Source of the DNA: Flavobacterium saccharophilum
Lineage (GTDB): Bacteria > Bacteroidota > Bacteroidia > Flavobacteriales > Flavobacteriaceae
Length of the DNA: 64,000 nucleotides
Direction: 5' to 3'
Assembly: GCF_900142735.1 (NCBI RefSeq)
Contig: NZ_FRBY01000002.1
Span: 434,001-498,000 of the forward strand
Made by a program: the position numbers and the translations under genes. How positions within the stretch are numbered: position 1 is the stretch's first letter; each line of letters begins with the position of its first letter. Below are positions 26,812 to 36,169 of this stretch, piece by piece. The notes beneath the pieces were generated by a model. That model ran no database searches and was not told the DNA's origin. It saw only the letters and a program-made list of their open reading frames with translations.

Positions 26812-27849
26812 TTAAGATTCTTTTCTTTTAGAAGATTCACGAACAAGGACTTCTGTATTTAAGAAAGCAATTTCCTGTACATCTTCATTTTTCGCAGATT
26901 TGAGGTTCTTAATAATAATATCCGCAGCCGCTTTTCCCATTTTTTCAGCAGGATGCGTTATGGTGGATAAATTAGGATCGATAATTTGAGAAATCGGGTC
27001 ATTATTAAAACCAATGATAGCAATGTCTTCCGGAACTTTTAAGCCTCTTTTCTTGGCTGTTTGTACAGCGCTGACCGCAATTATATCTCCAGATGCAAAA
27101 AGCCCGTCGGGAAGTGGTTTCACATCAAACAATTTGTTGCTGGCCTTCACTCCTTCTTCATAGGTAACAGCTTTCAAATCAATAATCAAATCCTCATCAA
27201 CAGGTAAATTGTGATCTCTCAAGGCTTCAACATAACCTCTTTTTCTTTCGTTGTACAAGTTACCGAATTCTGAACCGGCTGTTAAATGTGCAATACGAAG
27301 ACATCCCTGTTCTATAAGATGTTTTGTCGCTTTATAACCTGCAGAATAATTATCAATAACAACTCTGAAAGTATTGTAGTCCTTAGGAACCCTGTCGACA
27401 AAAACCAACGGAATATTATTGTTTGAAAATTGCTGAAAATGCGAAGTGTCTCTGGTTTCCATAGCAAGCGAACAAATAACACCACTTACACGGTTGCTAT
27501 ACAAGGATTTCGCCATATTAACTTCATCATGATAAGAGTCATGCGATTGCATAATAATTACCGAATAATCCGATTTTTGAGCCGTAATTTCGATACCACT
27601 AATTAATGATGACAAAAAGGGCTGAGTAACTGTTGGTATTAATACACCAATTGTTTTTGTCTTGTTTCCACGCAACCCTGCGGCAAGAGTATTAGGTACA
27701 AATCCCATTTCTTTTGCAGCCTTTTTAACTTTCTTGATCGTTTTATCACTTATAGAGTGATGATCCTTTAAAGCCCTTGAAATTGTTGAGGTTGCTAAAT
27801 TTAACTTCTCAGCAATATCATAGATTGTTACGTGTTTATTTTCTTCCAT
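26812..27849 (-). CDS. LacI-family transcriptional regulator of PUL 1
   Basis: A 345-residue LacI/GalR regulator. The helix-turn-helix (VTIYDIAEKLNLATSTISRAL) and hinge helix (VPNTLAAGLRG) occupy residues 8-65; the rest is a periplasmic-binding-protein-like sugar sensor. It lies upstream of and in the same direction as PUL 1. A perfect LacI-like palindrome overlaps the susC promoter, so it probably represses the locus until a xylan-derived sugar binds. The inducer is unknown. Confidence 0.9.
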   Translation of the reverse strand: MEENKHVTIYDIAEKLNLATSTISRALKDHHSISDKTIKKVKKAAKEMGFVPNTLAAGLRGNKTKTIGVLIPTVTQPFLSSLISGIEITAQKSDYSVIIMQSHDSYHDEVNMAKSLYSNRVSGVICSLAMETRDTSHFQQFSNNNIPLVFVDRVPKDYNTFRVVIDNYSAGYKATKHLIEQGCLRIAHLTAGSEFGNLYNERKRGYVEALRDHNLPVDEDLIIDLKAVTYEEGVKASNKLFDVKPLPDGLFASGDIIAVSAVQTAKKRGLKVPEDIAIIGFNNDPISQIIDPNLSTITHPAEKMGKAAADIIIKNLKSAKNEDVQEIAFLNTEVLVRESSKRKES

Positions 27850-27952
27850 AAAATAGATAATAAGAGATGTAAATATAAGTTATTTTACAACATTAATCTT
27901 CCTAAATTCACCTTCCATTTAACGATTATCCAATATCAAAATCCAACATTCA

Positions 27953-28012
27953 GCATTCCAACATTCCAACATTCTAATTATCTAATTGACTAATTATCTA
28001 ATTGGCTAATTG
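27953..28012. repeat. ATTCCAACATTC and CTAATTATC low-complexity repeats
   Basis: Short direct repeats of CCAACATTC (27953-27972) run into repeats of CTAATTATCTAATTGAC (27974-28012), right at the stop of the antiporter gene. Similar CTAATTAT stretches occur at 52022 and 59360-59424, also at gene ends. Confidence 0.6.
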
Positions 28013-29614
28013 TCATTCCTCATACATTTCCATCCACAGACGAGTTTCTTCCAAATCCAGTTCTTTTTCTATTTTCCGAAAAATTTCTTCATTCACAGAT
28101 CCTTGTTTGTGCATCACTTCCAGTTTTGCGCGCTCGATATTCAATAAATCAATCTGAAGTTTAGTAAACTCATTAAAAATCTGTCCGCCCATTACATTTC
28201 CTTTTCCAAAAAAATTAGCCGGAAGTTCAGTTTTCTGCAAGCGATTAAACTTCACTTCATATTTACTTTTTATGTTGTGAAGTAAATCGTCGTTAAGCAA
28301 TGAAAAGTTGTCTTCGATATGGGCAATTGTTTCAGAAACAATAACATTCCTGATCTCGTATTCTTCGGCTATAATAGAATAAGGCTGAATTTTTAATTTT
28401 TTGATAAGCCACGGAAGTGTTAATCCCTGAATGACCAATGTTGAAAGGATGACACAAAAAACCAGATAAATAATAAGATTACGTAAAGGAAAAGCCTCCT
28501 TTTCATTCATCATCAAGGGTAAGGCCATAGCTGCTGCCATGGAAACAACGCCGCGCATTCCAGACCAGCCAAAAATAATCATGTTACGGTAATCAAACTC
28601 TTCTTTCTGTTTATTTTTACTGCTTAAGTATTTCTGCAATAATGTTGACGGAATTACCCATAGAAAACGGACTAATATAACAACGGCACTAATACTCGCA
28701 CCCCACAAAAATAAAGAACTGCCAGAATAATTACTGATTCCGATGATAATAAGACGAAGCTGTAAACCAATTAATATAAAGATAAGACCGTTTAAAATAT
28801 TAGTCAGAATACTCCAGATTGTGACTGCCATAATACGGCTCTCATGGGTAAAAATTCTCCCTGATCGAGCGGAAAGATAAAGTCCGGTTGTTACAACAGC
28901 AAGTACACCGGAACATTCAAAATGCTCTGCAATTAAATAGGAAGCAAAAGGCGTCAGGAGGGTTAATGTAGCTTCGATTATATCATCGCACACAAACTTT
29001 TTATGTACAATACTCATTACAAAACCTACGACTAAACCAATCGCGATACCAAGCGTCGACATGATAAAGAAATTCAAACCAGCCTCCCAAAGCACAAAAT
29101 TTCCAGCCAAAATTGCTGCTAACGCATATTTATAAGCTACAAGTCCGCTGGCATCATTGAGCAGACTTTCCCCTTCAAGGATTGCAATTAGACGCGGATG
29201 AAGACCAAGACCTTTTGTTATTGAAGTGGCTGAAACGGCATCTGGTGGCGAAATAATAGCACCCAGTAAAAAAGCCAAAGGCCAGGACATATCTTCTATA
29301 AGCCAATGTGCTGCAAGAGCAACTGCTATCGTCGTAAATAAAACTAAACCAACAGCTGCAAGCGTAATGGGCCGAATCGTTTTTTTAAATTCAAACCAAC
29401 TTGTATACCAGGCCGCATGATACAAAAGAGGCGGCAAGAAAATAATAAAAACAACTTCAGGATTCAGCGCAATAACAGGCAGTCCGGGGATAACACTAAT
29501 CACAACGCCACAAAGTACCAAAACAATTGGTATTGGAAAATTGTATCTTTTACTAATCAGGCTAAGAAAAGCAACGCCAAATAGTAGCATAATAATTACT
29601 GTGATATTTTCCAT
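28013..29614 (-). CDS. Na+/H+ antiporter, CPA1 family
   Basis: A 533-residue membrane protein with about 12 helices and a ~130-residue cytoplasmic tail. Family motifs are FLPPLLYHAAW (TM3), IISPPDAVSATSI, the transport-site segment ESLLNDASGLVAY with the Asn-Asp pair, and FGWSGMRGVVSMAAAMALP. It exchanges cytoplasmic Na+ (or K+) for H+ in pH and salt homeostasis. Single gene on the - strand. The tail is rich in charged helices, as in YjcE-type members. Confidence 0.9.
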   Translation of the reverse strand: MENITVIIMLLFGVAFLSLISKRYNFPIPIVLVLCGVVISVIPGLPVIALNPEVVFIIFLPPLLYHAAWYTSWFEFKKTIRPITLAAVGLVLFTTIAVALAAHWLIEDMSWPLAFLLGAIISPPDAVSATSITKGLGLHPRLIAILEGESLLNDASGLVAYKYALAAILAGNFVLWEAGLNFFIMSTLGIAIGLVVGFVMSIVHKKFVCDDIIEATLTLLTPFASYLIAEHFECSGVLAVVTTGLYLSARSGRIFTHESRIMAVTIWSILTNILNGLIFILIGLQLRLIIIGISNYSGSSLFLWGASISAVVILVRFLWVIPSTLLQKYLSSKNKQKEEFDYRNMIIFGWSGMRGVVSMAAAMALPLMMNEKEAFPLRNLIIYLVFCVILSTLVIQGLTLPWLIKKLKIQPYSIIAEEYEIRNVIVSETIAHIEDNFSLLNDDLLHNIKSKYEVKFNRLQKTELPANFFGKGNVMGGQIFNEFTKLQIDLLNIERAKLEVMHKQGSVNEEIFRKIEKELDLEETRLWMEMYEE

Positions 29615-29774
29615 TTATTGCTGTTTATTGGTTTTTGGATTATAGTAAAATTAGGAGACTAATATACTGTTTTATTTAAAAAACAGTAAATAATCGACAC
29701 AGAAATGAAAGTCTTTTTAAGTGTTTTGTATTAGAATTATTCGATATTTTCTGCTAAAGTGTCTTAAAAACAAT

Positions 29775-29782
29775 TAAATTTG
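29775..29782 (+). promoter_or_regulatory. -7 box upstream of the MscS-type gene
   Basis: TAAATTTG, a full match to TAnnTTTG, 26 bases before the ATG at 29809. A -33 TTG at the correct spacing is not clear. Confidence 0.45.
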
Positions 29783-29808
29783 GAAACCCTAAATTCATTA
29801 CTTGCATT

Positions 29809-32157
29809 ATGTCTCAAAAAAGAAATTCTCTTTGTTTATTAGCCCTAGTTCTTGCATTATTTTATGCGCCACTCTCCTATTCGCAAGCCGACACTGTTAA
29901 AAAGGAAAAACGTTCCAAATTATTTGAAGAAGCCACCACAGACAGTGAGTATCTTATGGCTATTGAAAGAGCCAATGAAATGATGGAATCAGCTTACAAT
30001 GATGCCGATTTTGATAGTGCTTCTCATCATTTATTTGGAGAAATTAAAAGAACACAAAGCAAACTTGACCTGATTCTGGTAAGTTTGAAAGGTGCTAATC
30101 CGAATGTGCGTAACCAGCAAATGTATCAAACTGTGCTGGAAGAAATTCAGCAGCAGCTGGAGGAACAAAATAAGGCAATCAATTTGCGTAATGAAAATCT
30201 GGAAAAGATAAAAGGCCGATTTATCGAACTGCGCAAAGACAAAGATCTAATGGCGCTTTTAAAAGATACCATCCGTCGCAAGCATTTCAAAAAAGAATTT
30301 GCCAACCTAAGGAAAAAATACCGAAGTACAGATAGCCTGATGACGAAAAATCAGGGAATTCTAAACAAGAAAAAAAGAATTACTGTACAACGAAAAATAG
30401 CCGTGTCAAACGCATTACTGGTTGTCGAAAGTAAGCTTGAAAAGTCCGGAATTAGCATGCTGCATAAAGAATATCCTTTTTTATGGAGTATTAACGACTC
30501 TATCCCCAAAAAAACAGTGGCACAAAACATTGGTGTCAAAATAGTGATTGAGGAAAAAGTTGCCGCTTATTATCTGAGTTACCGTACAGGCGGACTCATT
30601 ACACTGCTCTTTTTTATGGGACTTCTGGCCTGGTATATTTCACGTAATTTAAAATATCTCAGAACAAATGGACATTCAGAAAACCTTTCCTTATTTAATT
30701 TCAAATATTTAAACAGAGGGTTTCTTATTCCGGTTGCTGTAATAGGGCTTAATATTGCTGTTGTAAGCAATTTGTTTGCTCCGGCTTTGTTTATAGAATT
30801 ACTTCAAATGCTTTTACTCGGAATTTTGACTATTCTTTTCAAAAATCAATGGTCAAAAGTAGCGATGAAAAACTGGCTGTTTCTCTTAGGTTTATTCTTC
30901 ACGCTTTGTTTCCTTGATCTTTTTATTGAAGTTGGCTTCCTGCAACGCTGCGCTTTCATTGCTATAAATGTTTTAGGAATACGCTATGGTCTGGTGCAAA
31001 TCAAAACCCTTAAAGAGCAATTGTATATTCAGGGATTTTTCAAATGGGCCAGTATAATTTTCATCGGTTTTAATGGTTTATCGATACTTTATAACCTTTT
31101 CGGAAGAGTTTCACTTTCGAATATGCTGAGTCTGACTGCTTTTATTTCGCTTACACAGATAGTGGCACTTAGTGTACTATTAAAAATAATCTTAGAAATC
31201 ATTCTTCTGCAGATATATACCACCAGAGTTAAACGTGGCATTGAAAAGATTTTTGATCACGAGAGTTTATCCAATACACTCAAAAAGCCTTTTGTTTTAG
31301 TAATTGGCTATATGTGGGTTGTGGTAATTGCTTCGAATTTAAACATTTGGCAATCGCTTCGAACTTCTTTAGGAGAATTATTAAGTCGTCCAAACAATAT
31401 TGGAAGCATTACCTTCACTTTAGGAAATATTGTCTTGTTTTTTATTATTATCTGGATCGCCCATTTATTACAAAAATATGTTGCTTATTTCTTTGGAGAA
31501 ATTGACGATGAAAACGAAGAAAATGTCAACAAAAGGCAACATTCTAAATTGCTCATTACAAGACTGACTGTTTTGATTGGCGGTTATCTTTTAGCGGTTG
31601 CTGCTTCCGGAATGCCTTTGGATAAACTGAGTATTCTTTTAGGAGCCTTAGGTGTCGGTGTTGGACTTGGACTTCAGAATGTGGTTAATAATTTCGTTTC
31701 GGGTATTATTTTAATTTTTGACAAACCAATTCAAATTGGGGATGTTATTGAAATTAGTTCTGAATCTGGAAGAGTGAAGTCAATGGGATTGCGTACCACT
31801 AAAATCAATGCGCCAAACGGTGCAGAAATCATTATCCCGAATGGAAATTTACTATCGCAAAACATCACCAACTGGACGTATACAGATAATTTTAAATTAG
31901 TTGAAGTTTCAATAGACATTAGTGGTGATACCACTCCGGACGATATCAATGCAACGATCATGGAAGCATTGGAAAGCTTGTCTTTAGTAAACACAACCAA
32001 AACACCACAAATTTTCTACAATGCTATTTCAGAAGGAAAATATAAAGTATTAGTGAAATTCTGGTGCAGTATTTACCGTACAGAAGAAACTGTTAGTTCT
32101 GCCCGTCAGGTTCTTTTTAGTAGTTTTAAAGCTAAAGGATTGACTTTTTCGAGTTAA
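29809..32157 (+). CDS. Large MscS-family mechanosensitive channel
   Basis: A 782-residue protein. A signal peptide (to about ...LSYSQA) is followed by a ~220-residue periplasmic coiled-coil region rich in Lys and Glu, then several membrane helices (from ~residue 262). The C-terminal third is the MscS core, with pore-helix sequence GALGVGVGLGLQNVVNNFVSG near residues 612-632 and the beta domain DKPIQIGDVIE. This is the MscK/YbdG-like large form. It releases solutes on osmotic downshock. Single gene, terminator at 32181. Confidence 0.88.
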   Translation: MSQKRNSLCLLALVLALFYAPLSYSQADTVKKEKRSKLFEEATTDSEYLMAIERANEMMESAYNDADFDSASHHLFGEIKRTQSKLDLILVSLKGANPNVRNQQMYQTVLEEIQQQLEEQNKAINLRNENLEKIKGRFIELRKDKDLMALLKDTIRRKHFKKEFANLRKKYRSTDSLMTKNQGILNKKKRITVQRKIAVSNALLVVESKLEKSGISMLHKEYPFLWSINDSIPKKTVAQNIGVKIVIEEKVAAYYLSYRTGGLITLLFFMGLLAWYISRNLKYLRTNGHSENLSLFNFKYLNRGFLIPVAVIGLNIAVVSNLFAPALFIELLQMLLLGILTILFKNQWSKVAMKNWLFLLGLFFTLCFLDLFIEVGFLQRCAFIAINVLGIRYGLVQIKTLKEQLYIQGFFKWASIIFIGFNGLSILYNLFGRVSLSNMLSLTAFISLTQIVALSVLLKIILEIILLQIYTTRVKRGIEKIFDHESLSNTLKKPFVLVIGYMWVVVIASNLNIWQSLRTSLGELLSRPNNIGSITFTLGNIVLFFIIIWIAHLLQKYVAYFFGEIDDENEENVNKRQHSKLLITRLTVLIGGYLLAVAASGMPLDKLSILLGALGVGVGLGLQNVVNNFVSGIILIFDKPIQIGDVIEISSESGRVKSMGLRTTKINAPNGAEIIIPNGNLLSQNITNWTYTDNFKLVEVSIDISGDTTPDDINATIMEALESLSLVNTTKTPQIFYNAISEGKYKVLVKFWCSIYRTEETVSSARQVLFSSFKAKGLTFSS

Positions 32158-32180
32158 GAATTGATATTGTAAAGTATAGA

Positions 32181-32215
32181 AAACGCCTTCAAACATACTA
32201 TTTGAAGGCGTTTTT
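32181..32215. terminator. Bidirectional terminator between MscS-type and NmrA-like genes
   Basis: AAACGCCTTCAAA (32181-32193) pairs with TTTGAAGGCGTTT (32201-32213), followed by T residues. It serves the convergent genes on both sides. Confidence 0.8.
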
Positions 32216-32229
32216 ATTCCATAATGAAT

Positions 32230-33117
32230 TTAATAATTTAACTCTGTTTTGTGTTTTTCAATAAAGGCATTCCATCTTGTTGGTTCTTTTCCAGTAATGC
32301 TTTTAAAATTATCAAAAGTTTCATCGGCTCCAGGAATTGTACCTGCCGCATATCTTTTCCAATGGTCATAAACACAGCCCATATAAGCCATATCTGCTCC
32401 AGCGGCTATCATATTTTGCAGAAATACATCGGGAGAAAGCGCTTCATAACGAAAAGGTTTCCCAATAATGGAAGTCATTTTTAAAGCCAGTTCATCAAAT
32501 GAACAGGCATCATATCCTAATCTGTATGTTTTCCCTGCATGTGCTTCCGGATACTGCAACGCGATTGCTGCCACCTGCGCTACATCGGCAACATCAACCC
32601 AACTCAAACGAGCTCCTTCAACATAGGCGTTTATAACGCCGTTTGTAATGGCTTTTTTACCGCCATAGCTGAGTAAATTTTGCATAAAAGTTTCAGGACG
32701 CAAATGCGTAAACGTAAAACCATACCATTCAATATAACGTTCTACCAACTGATGCCAGGCCCAATGTCCGATCGTGGTGTTATCAGGTCCGCACGCACCC
32801 AAATGCACAATGTGCTTTACTCCTGCTTTCTTTGCATTGTCTAATAAAACCTTACTTTGGCGAAGCATATCAACCGTATAACCTGTAACCATCAAAAGTC
32901 GGTCAATACCTTCTAATGCTGCTAAATGTGTGTTTTCGTCATCAAAATCAAGCAAAACCGTTTTAATGCCTAATGCTGCAAAAGGTTTTGCTTTTTCTGG
33001 TGTTCGCACTGCAGCAATAATTTCAATTTCAGGATTAGATAAAAGAAAATCAATTGTTTTACTACCTACCTGACCTGTAGCGCCGGTGATTAATATTTTC
33101 GGGATTATTTGTGACAT
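32230..33117 (-). CDS. NmrA-like NAD(P)-binding oxidoreductase
   Basis: A 295-residue atypical short-chain dehydrogenase with the nucleotide-binding motif GATGQVGS (residues 12-19). The sequence follows the NmrA/HSCARG pattern (VRTPEKAKPFAALGIKTVLLDFDD, HLRPETFMQNLL, WVDVADVAQVAAIAL). It lacks the classic YxxxK catalytic pair, so it may sense NADPH or reduce a quinone. The Crp-type regulator gene directly upstream in the same direction suggests joint or linked expression. Confidence 0.85.
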   Translation of the reverse strand: MSQIIPKILITGATGQVGSKTIDFLLSNPEIEIIAAVRTPEKAKPFAALGIKTVLLDFDDENTHLAALEGIDRLLMVTGYTVDMLRQSKVLLDNAKKAGVKHIVHLGACGPDNTTIGHWAWHQLVERYIEWYGFTFTHLRPETFMQNLLSYGGKKAITNGVINAYVEGARLSWVDVADVAQVAAIALQYPEAHAGKTYRLGYDACSFDELALKMTSIIGKPFRYEALSPDVFLQNMIAAGADMAYMGCVYDHWKRYAAGTIPGADETFDNFKSITGKEPTRWNAFIEKHKTELNY

Positions 33118-33219
33118 TTCTTTTTTGTGTTTAAATTATTTAAAAACACAAAATTAAGCTGCCAAAAATGACTGCCCGTTGATCTGGATCAAGTAATACA
33201 TTAAATTCAAAAGAATCAA

Positions 33220-33801
33220 TTATTTCCCCAGAGCAATATTTTTTTTGATACGGCTCAGTGTTTCTGGTGCCAAACCCAGATAAGAGGCAATTAAATTTTG
33301 AGGAACACGCTGTATCATCTGCGGATTGCTTTCTGCTAATTGAATGTATTTTTCTTTTGCGGTATAAGAATTAGAACTTACCAATCTTCGTTCTTTTGTG
33401 GCCAGGCTATTTTGGAAAAGGATCCGGAAATAACGGTCCATCTTAGGAATCTGCAAAGTCATTTCTTCTAAATTTTCTCTGGTAATCAGCAACAATTCAG
33501 AATCTTCTAAAGCATCAATATTAAACTGGCCAATTTCATTAAAACTAAAACTGTAAATATCAGAAGACCACCAGCCTTCCCAAGCAAACAAATTCATATG
33601 CTCATCGCCTTTTTCATCAATGTGATACGAACGCAGCAAGCCTTTCGAAACAAAGGAAAGAGAGTGGCAGATTTCTCCTTCGCGAAGCAAAAATTCTTTC
33701 TTTCGGAGACTTTTAGCAACAAAAAAACTTTTTAAAAGGCTTTTTTCTTCCTCCGTCAGAGAAACTTTTTCGAGAATATGAGAAAAAAGGACATCAAACA
33801 T
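33220..33801 (-). CDS. Crp/Fnr-family transcriptional regulator
   Basis: A 193-residue regulator. A cyclic-nucleotide-binding-like beta-barrel occupies residues ~10-120 (EFLLREGEICHSLSFVSKGLLRSYHIDEKGDE). A short C-terminal helix-turn-helix reads PQNLIASYLGLAPETLSRIKKN. No cysteine cluster for FeS is seen. Members in Bacteroidota often control a neighbouring oxidoreductase; the NmrA-like gene lies 102 bases downstream. Confidence 0.85.
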   Translation of the reverse strand: MFDVLFSHILEKVSLTEEEKSLLKSFFVAKSLRKKEFLLREGEICHSLSFVSKGLLRSYHIDEKGDEHMNLFAWEGWWSSDIYSFSFNEIGQFNIDALEDSELLLITRENLEEMTLQIPKMDRYFRILFQNSLATKERRLVSSNSYTAKEKYIQLAESNPQMIQRVPQNLIASYLGLAPETLSRIKKNIALGK

Positions 33802-33841
33802 TGTATTGATCTTGAAAAGTTAATGCAGCTTAAGAACATAA

Positions 33842-33849
33842 CAAATATA
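33842..33849 (-). promoter_or_regulatory. -7 box of the Crp-type regulator gene
   Basis: Read on the - strand it is TATATTTG, matching TAnnTTTG, about 41 bases before the ATG at 33801. No good -33 element at standard spacing. Confidence 0.4.
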
Positions 33850-33894
33850 AGTCTTTTTAAAGGCATATCACTGAATACAAAATCAACTCAAAAG

Positions 33895-33923
33895 AAAACG
33901 CCTCAAATAATTGAGACGTTTTT
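33895..33923 (-). terminator. Terminator after the His-rich protein gene
   Basis: AAAACGCCTCAA and TTGAGACGTTTT pair with one mismatch around a four-base loop. The preceding A/G-rich run gives TTTTCTTTT on the - strand. It lies 18 bases past the stop. Confidence 0.65.
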
Positions 33924-33940
33924 GATTCATTCTATTTTAA

Positions 33941-34414
33941 TTAATGATGATCATCGTGCTTATGATCTTTATTGGAATTCCCTTTAGAATTTTTAGGGTT
34001 TTCATGTTTCTCTTTGTGATCAGGTTTGTTTTTCTCTGGTTTACTGCCTCTGCTTTTCTGAGGTTTTCCATGATATCCTTTTGGATAACTTTCTCTGTGT
34101 TTCTTGTGATACGAATAAGGAGTATTTCCTTTATAATCGTTTAACACCACTTTATAACCTCCATACAAATCATAATTTCTGTAACGTGAAGGAAGTCTTT
34201 TATCACGGGTCCATCTTCCGTTATTGTCATAAATATATTGCCTTTGAGCAACATCATAATAAGTATCAATATCAGGTAAATAATAATATCTGCTGTCGTC
34301 GTTTCCTTCCGGTCCCCAGCTTGGAGGAGTTCCAATATTTACATTAATTGAAACTTGTGCCTGAGCAAAAAATACACTCATAAAAAGCACTAAGGCGAAT
34401 ACTAATTTTTTCAT
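33941..34414 (-). CDS. Secreted protein with His/Lys-rich tail
   Basis: A 157-residue exported protein starting at ATG 34414 (MKKLVFALVLFMSVFFAQAQ), signal cleaved after AQAQ. An in-frame ATG at 34441 would add nine residues before the signal. The mature part begins VSINVNIGTPPSWGP and has many Tyr and Asp residues (DDSRYYYLPDIDTYYD). The C-terminal ~50 residues are almost only Lys, His, Glu, Asn, Pro, Gly and Asp, ending in DHKHDDHH. No family name is certain; the tail could bind metals such as Ni, Cu or Zn. Confidence 0.75.
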   Translation of the reverse strand: MKKLVFALVLFMSVFFAQAQVSINVNIGTPPSWGPEGNDDSRYYYLPDIDTYYDVAQRQYIYDNNGRWTRDKRLPSRYRNYDLYGGYKVVLNDYKGNTPYSYHKKHRESYPKGYHGKPQKSRGSKPEKNKPDHKEKHENPKNSKGNSNKDHKHDDHH

Positions 34415-34441
34415 CGTTTTTGTTTTAAATTTTAATTTCAT

Positions 34442-34743
34442 TTAATAGTAATCGAAAGTAATGCCAATAATTTCGTTTATCGCATCCATTATACAGAACC
34501 AACAAACCAATCGACGGAGAGCACTTTTTAACCGACATAGAGGTATAAAAAAACGCCTCAAAATTTGAGGCGTTTTCATTAGTCATGTTTTAATAAGAGA
34601 GATCATGGTGTGGAACTTCAGATCTTTTTCTTTGACTTGTATTTATTATTTTTCAAAAATAACAACAAACTTCAACTTCAGAAGTATTCTTTATACCGAT
34701 CAGCCAATTTTATCGACCAATAATGCTTTTCGGCATAAAGAAT
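34442..34743. other. Intergenic gap without a gene
   Basis: Only the terminator at 34550-34576 is recognised here. A short + strand frame at 34605-34814 overlaps the end of the efflux gene and has no support. Confidence 0.5.
34550..34576 (-). terminator. Terminator of the RND efflux operon
   Basis: AAAACGCCTCAAA pairs with TTTGAGGCGTTTT with almost no loop; the A run before it reads as a T run on the - strand. It lies ~170 bases after the stop of the outer-membrane factor gene. Confidence 0.6.
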
Positions 34744-36150
34744 CTATTTCCAGCCTCCGCCTAAAGCGCGGTACAAATCAACCACCGCTTGTAATTTTTG
34801 TAAATTATCGTTAACTCCGCTCAATTGTGCAGCTAAAAGATTTTGTTGTGATGTCAATACATCTGTATAGTTTGTAGCCGAACTATATTCTAAAAGCTGT
34901 TGTGTGTAATCAACTGCTTTTTCTAAGGCTTCAATTTGTTTTTCTCTTGAATCTTCTTTTTCAGCCGCCATTTGATAAGCGTATAACGCATTCGAAACTT
35001 CTTGTCCGGCAACCAAAAGACTTTGTTGGAAATTATTATAAGCCTGCACTTGTTGTGATTGTGCTGTTGTCAACCTCATTTTGTTAATTCCCTGATTAAA
35101 CAAAGGCTGTGTCAATCCGCCAATTAAAGAATAGAAAACCGAATTGGTAAAAAAGTCAGTCAATTGCAGATTTGAAAATCCACCACTTGCCGTCAATGTC
35201 AAACTTGGATAAAAATAAGTTTTGGCCATATTGGTCATTTCGAAAGCCGTTCTCAAATTAAATTCCGCCTGACGAACATCCGGGCGATTTTCTAATAATT
35301 GAGAAGGCAAACCAGTTGCCAGATTCTCCGGTATATTTTGAGTTCCTAAAACACCTCTGTCAATTGGCCCCGGAGCTTCTCCTAATAAAATATGAATTGC
35401 ATTTTCTACTTCACGAATATTACGTTTTAAGTCCGGAATCAATACTTCTGCTGCGTGTTGGTTGGCTTCACTTTGTACAACTGCTGCACCTGTAACGATC
35501 GCACCTTCTTTTAAGTCTTTTATGGTTTGCACATTTTTGATTCGGCTTTCTAAGGTTTCCTCTGTGATTTCCAATTGTTTATCATAGGCTAATAATAAAA
35601 AATAATTATTAGCAATATCAGCTATAAGTTGGGTTTGAATCGCTTGTCTTGCAGCATCTGTACCTAAATAAGTTGCCAAAGCTGCTCTTTTAGAACTACT
35701 CAATTTTCCCCAGATATCCGCTTCCCAAGACGTACTCAAACCTAATTTATAAGTTGTAGTCAACGTGTTGATATTGATTCCGGCGGGAAAATTCAATCCT
35801 GCTTGTGACTGTTTATTACGAGTTACATTAGCATCTACATTCAGCGTTGGATAATAAGCTAATTTACTTTGAACTAAAGAAGCATTAGCCTGTACAATAT
35901 TTTCAATCGCATTTTTCAGATTTAAATTCTGATCTAATCCTTTTTGAATTAGCGCATTCAGTTTTTCATCTTTAAAAACAGTTTGCCATGGCATATTCGC
36001 AATAGTCGTCGAATCGGCGGAAGCCTGATCACGATACAGTTTATCTGTCGAAATCGTTTCCGGACGTTCGTACTTTTTGGTGACTGAGCACGCACTTATA
36101 AGTGCGGCTGTCAGTACCAGTAGTATATATTTATTTGAACTATGAGTCAT
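34744..36150 (-). CDS. RND efflux outer-membrane factor (OprM/NodT family)
   Basis: A 468-residue TolC-like lipoprotein, signal ending LISAC (Cys21). It has two repeats of the OEP domain with long alpha-helical hairpins (ANASLVQSKLAYYPTLNVDANVT and AYNNFQQSLLVAGQEVSNALYAYQ regions). The usual LPSQLLENRPDVRQAEFNL segment is present. It forms the outer-membrane exit duct for the RND pump encoded just upstream (19-base gap). Last gene of the three-gene operon. Confidence 0.92.
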   Translation of the reverse strand: MTHSSNKYILLVLTAALISACSVTKKYERPETISTDKLYRDQASADSTTIANMPWQTVFKDEKLNALIQKGLDQNLNLKNAIENIVQANASLVQSKLAYYPTLNVDANVTRNKQSQAGLNFPAGININTLTTTYKLGLSTSWEADIWGKLSSSKRAALATYLGTDAARQAIQTQLIADIANNYFLLLAYDKQLEITEETLESRIKNVQTIKDLKEGAIVTGAAVVQSEANQHAAEVLIPDLKRNIREVENAIHILLGEAPGPIDRGVLGTQNIPENLATGLPSQLLENRPDVRQAEFNLRTAFEMTNMAKTYFYPSLTLTASGGFSNLQLTDFFTNSVFYSLIGGLTQPLFNQGINKMRLTTAQSQQVQAYNNFQQSLLVAGQEVSNALYAYQMAAEKEDSREKQIEALEKAVDYTQQLLEYSSATNYTDVLTSQQNLLAAQLSGVNDNLQKLQAVVDLYRALGGGWK

Positions 36151-36169
36151 TTCTTTTGAATTAAATTAT

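Noticed and set aside
34605..34814. Short + strand frame after the efflux operon
   Set aside because: Overlaps the end of the outer-membrane factor gene antisense and has no coding character.
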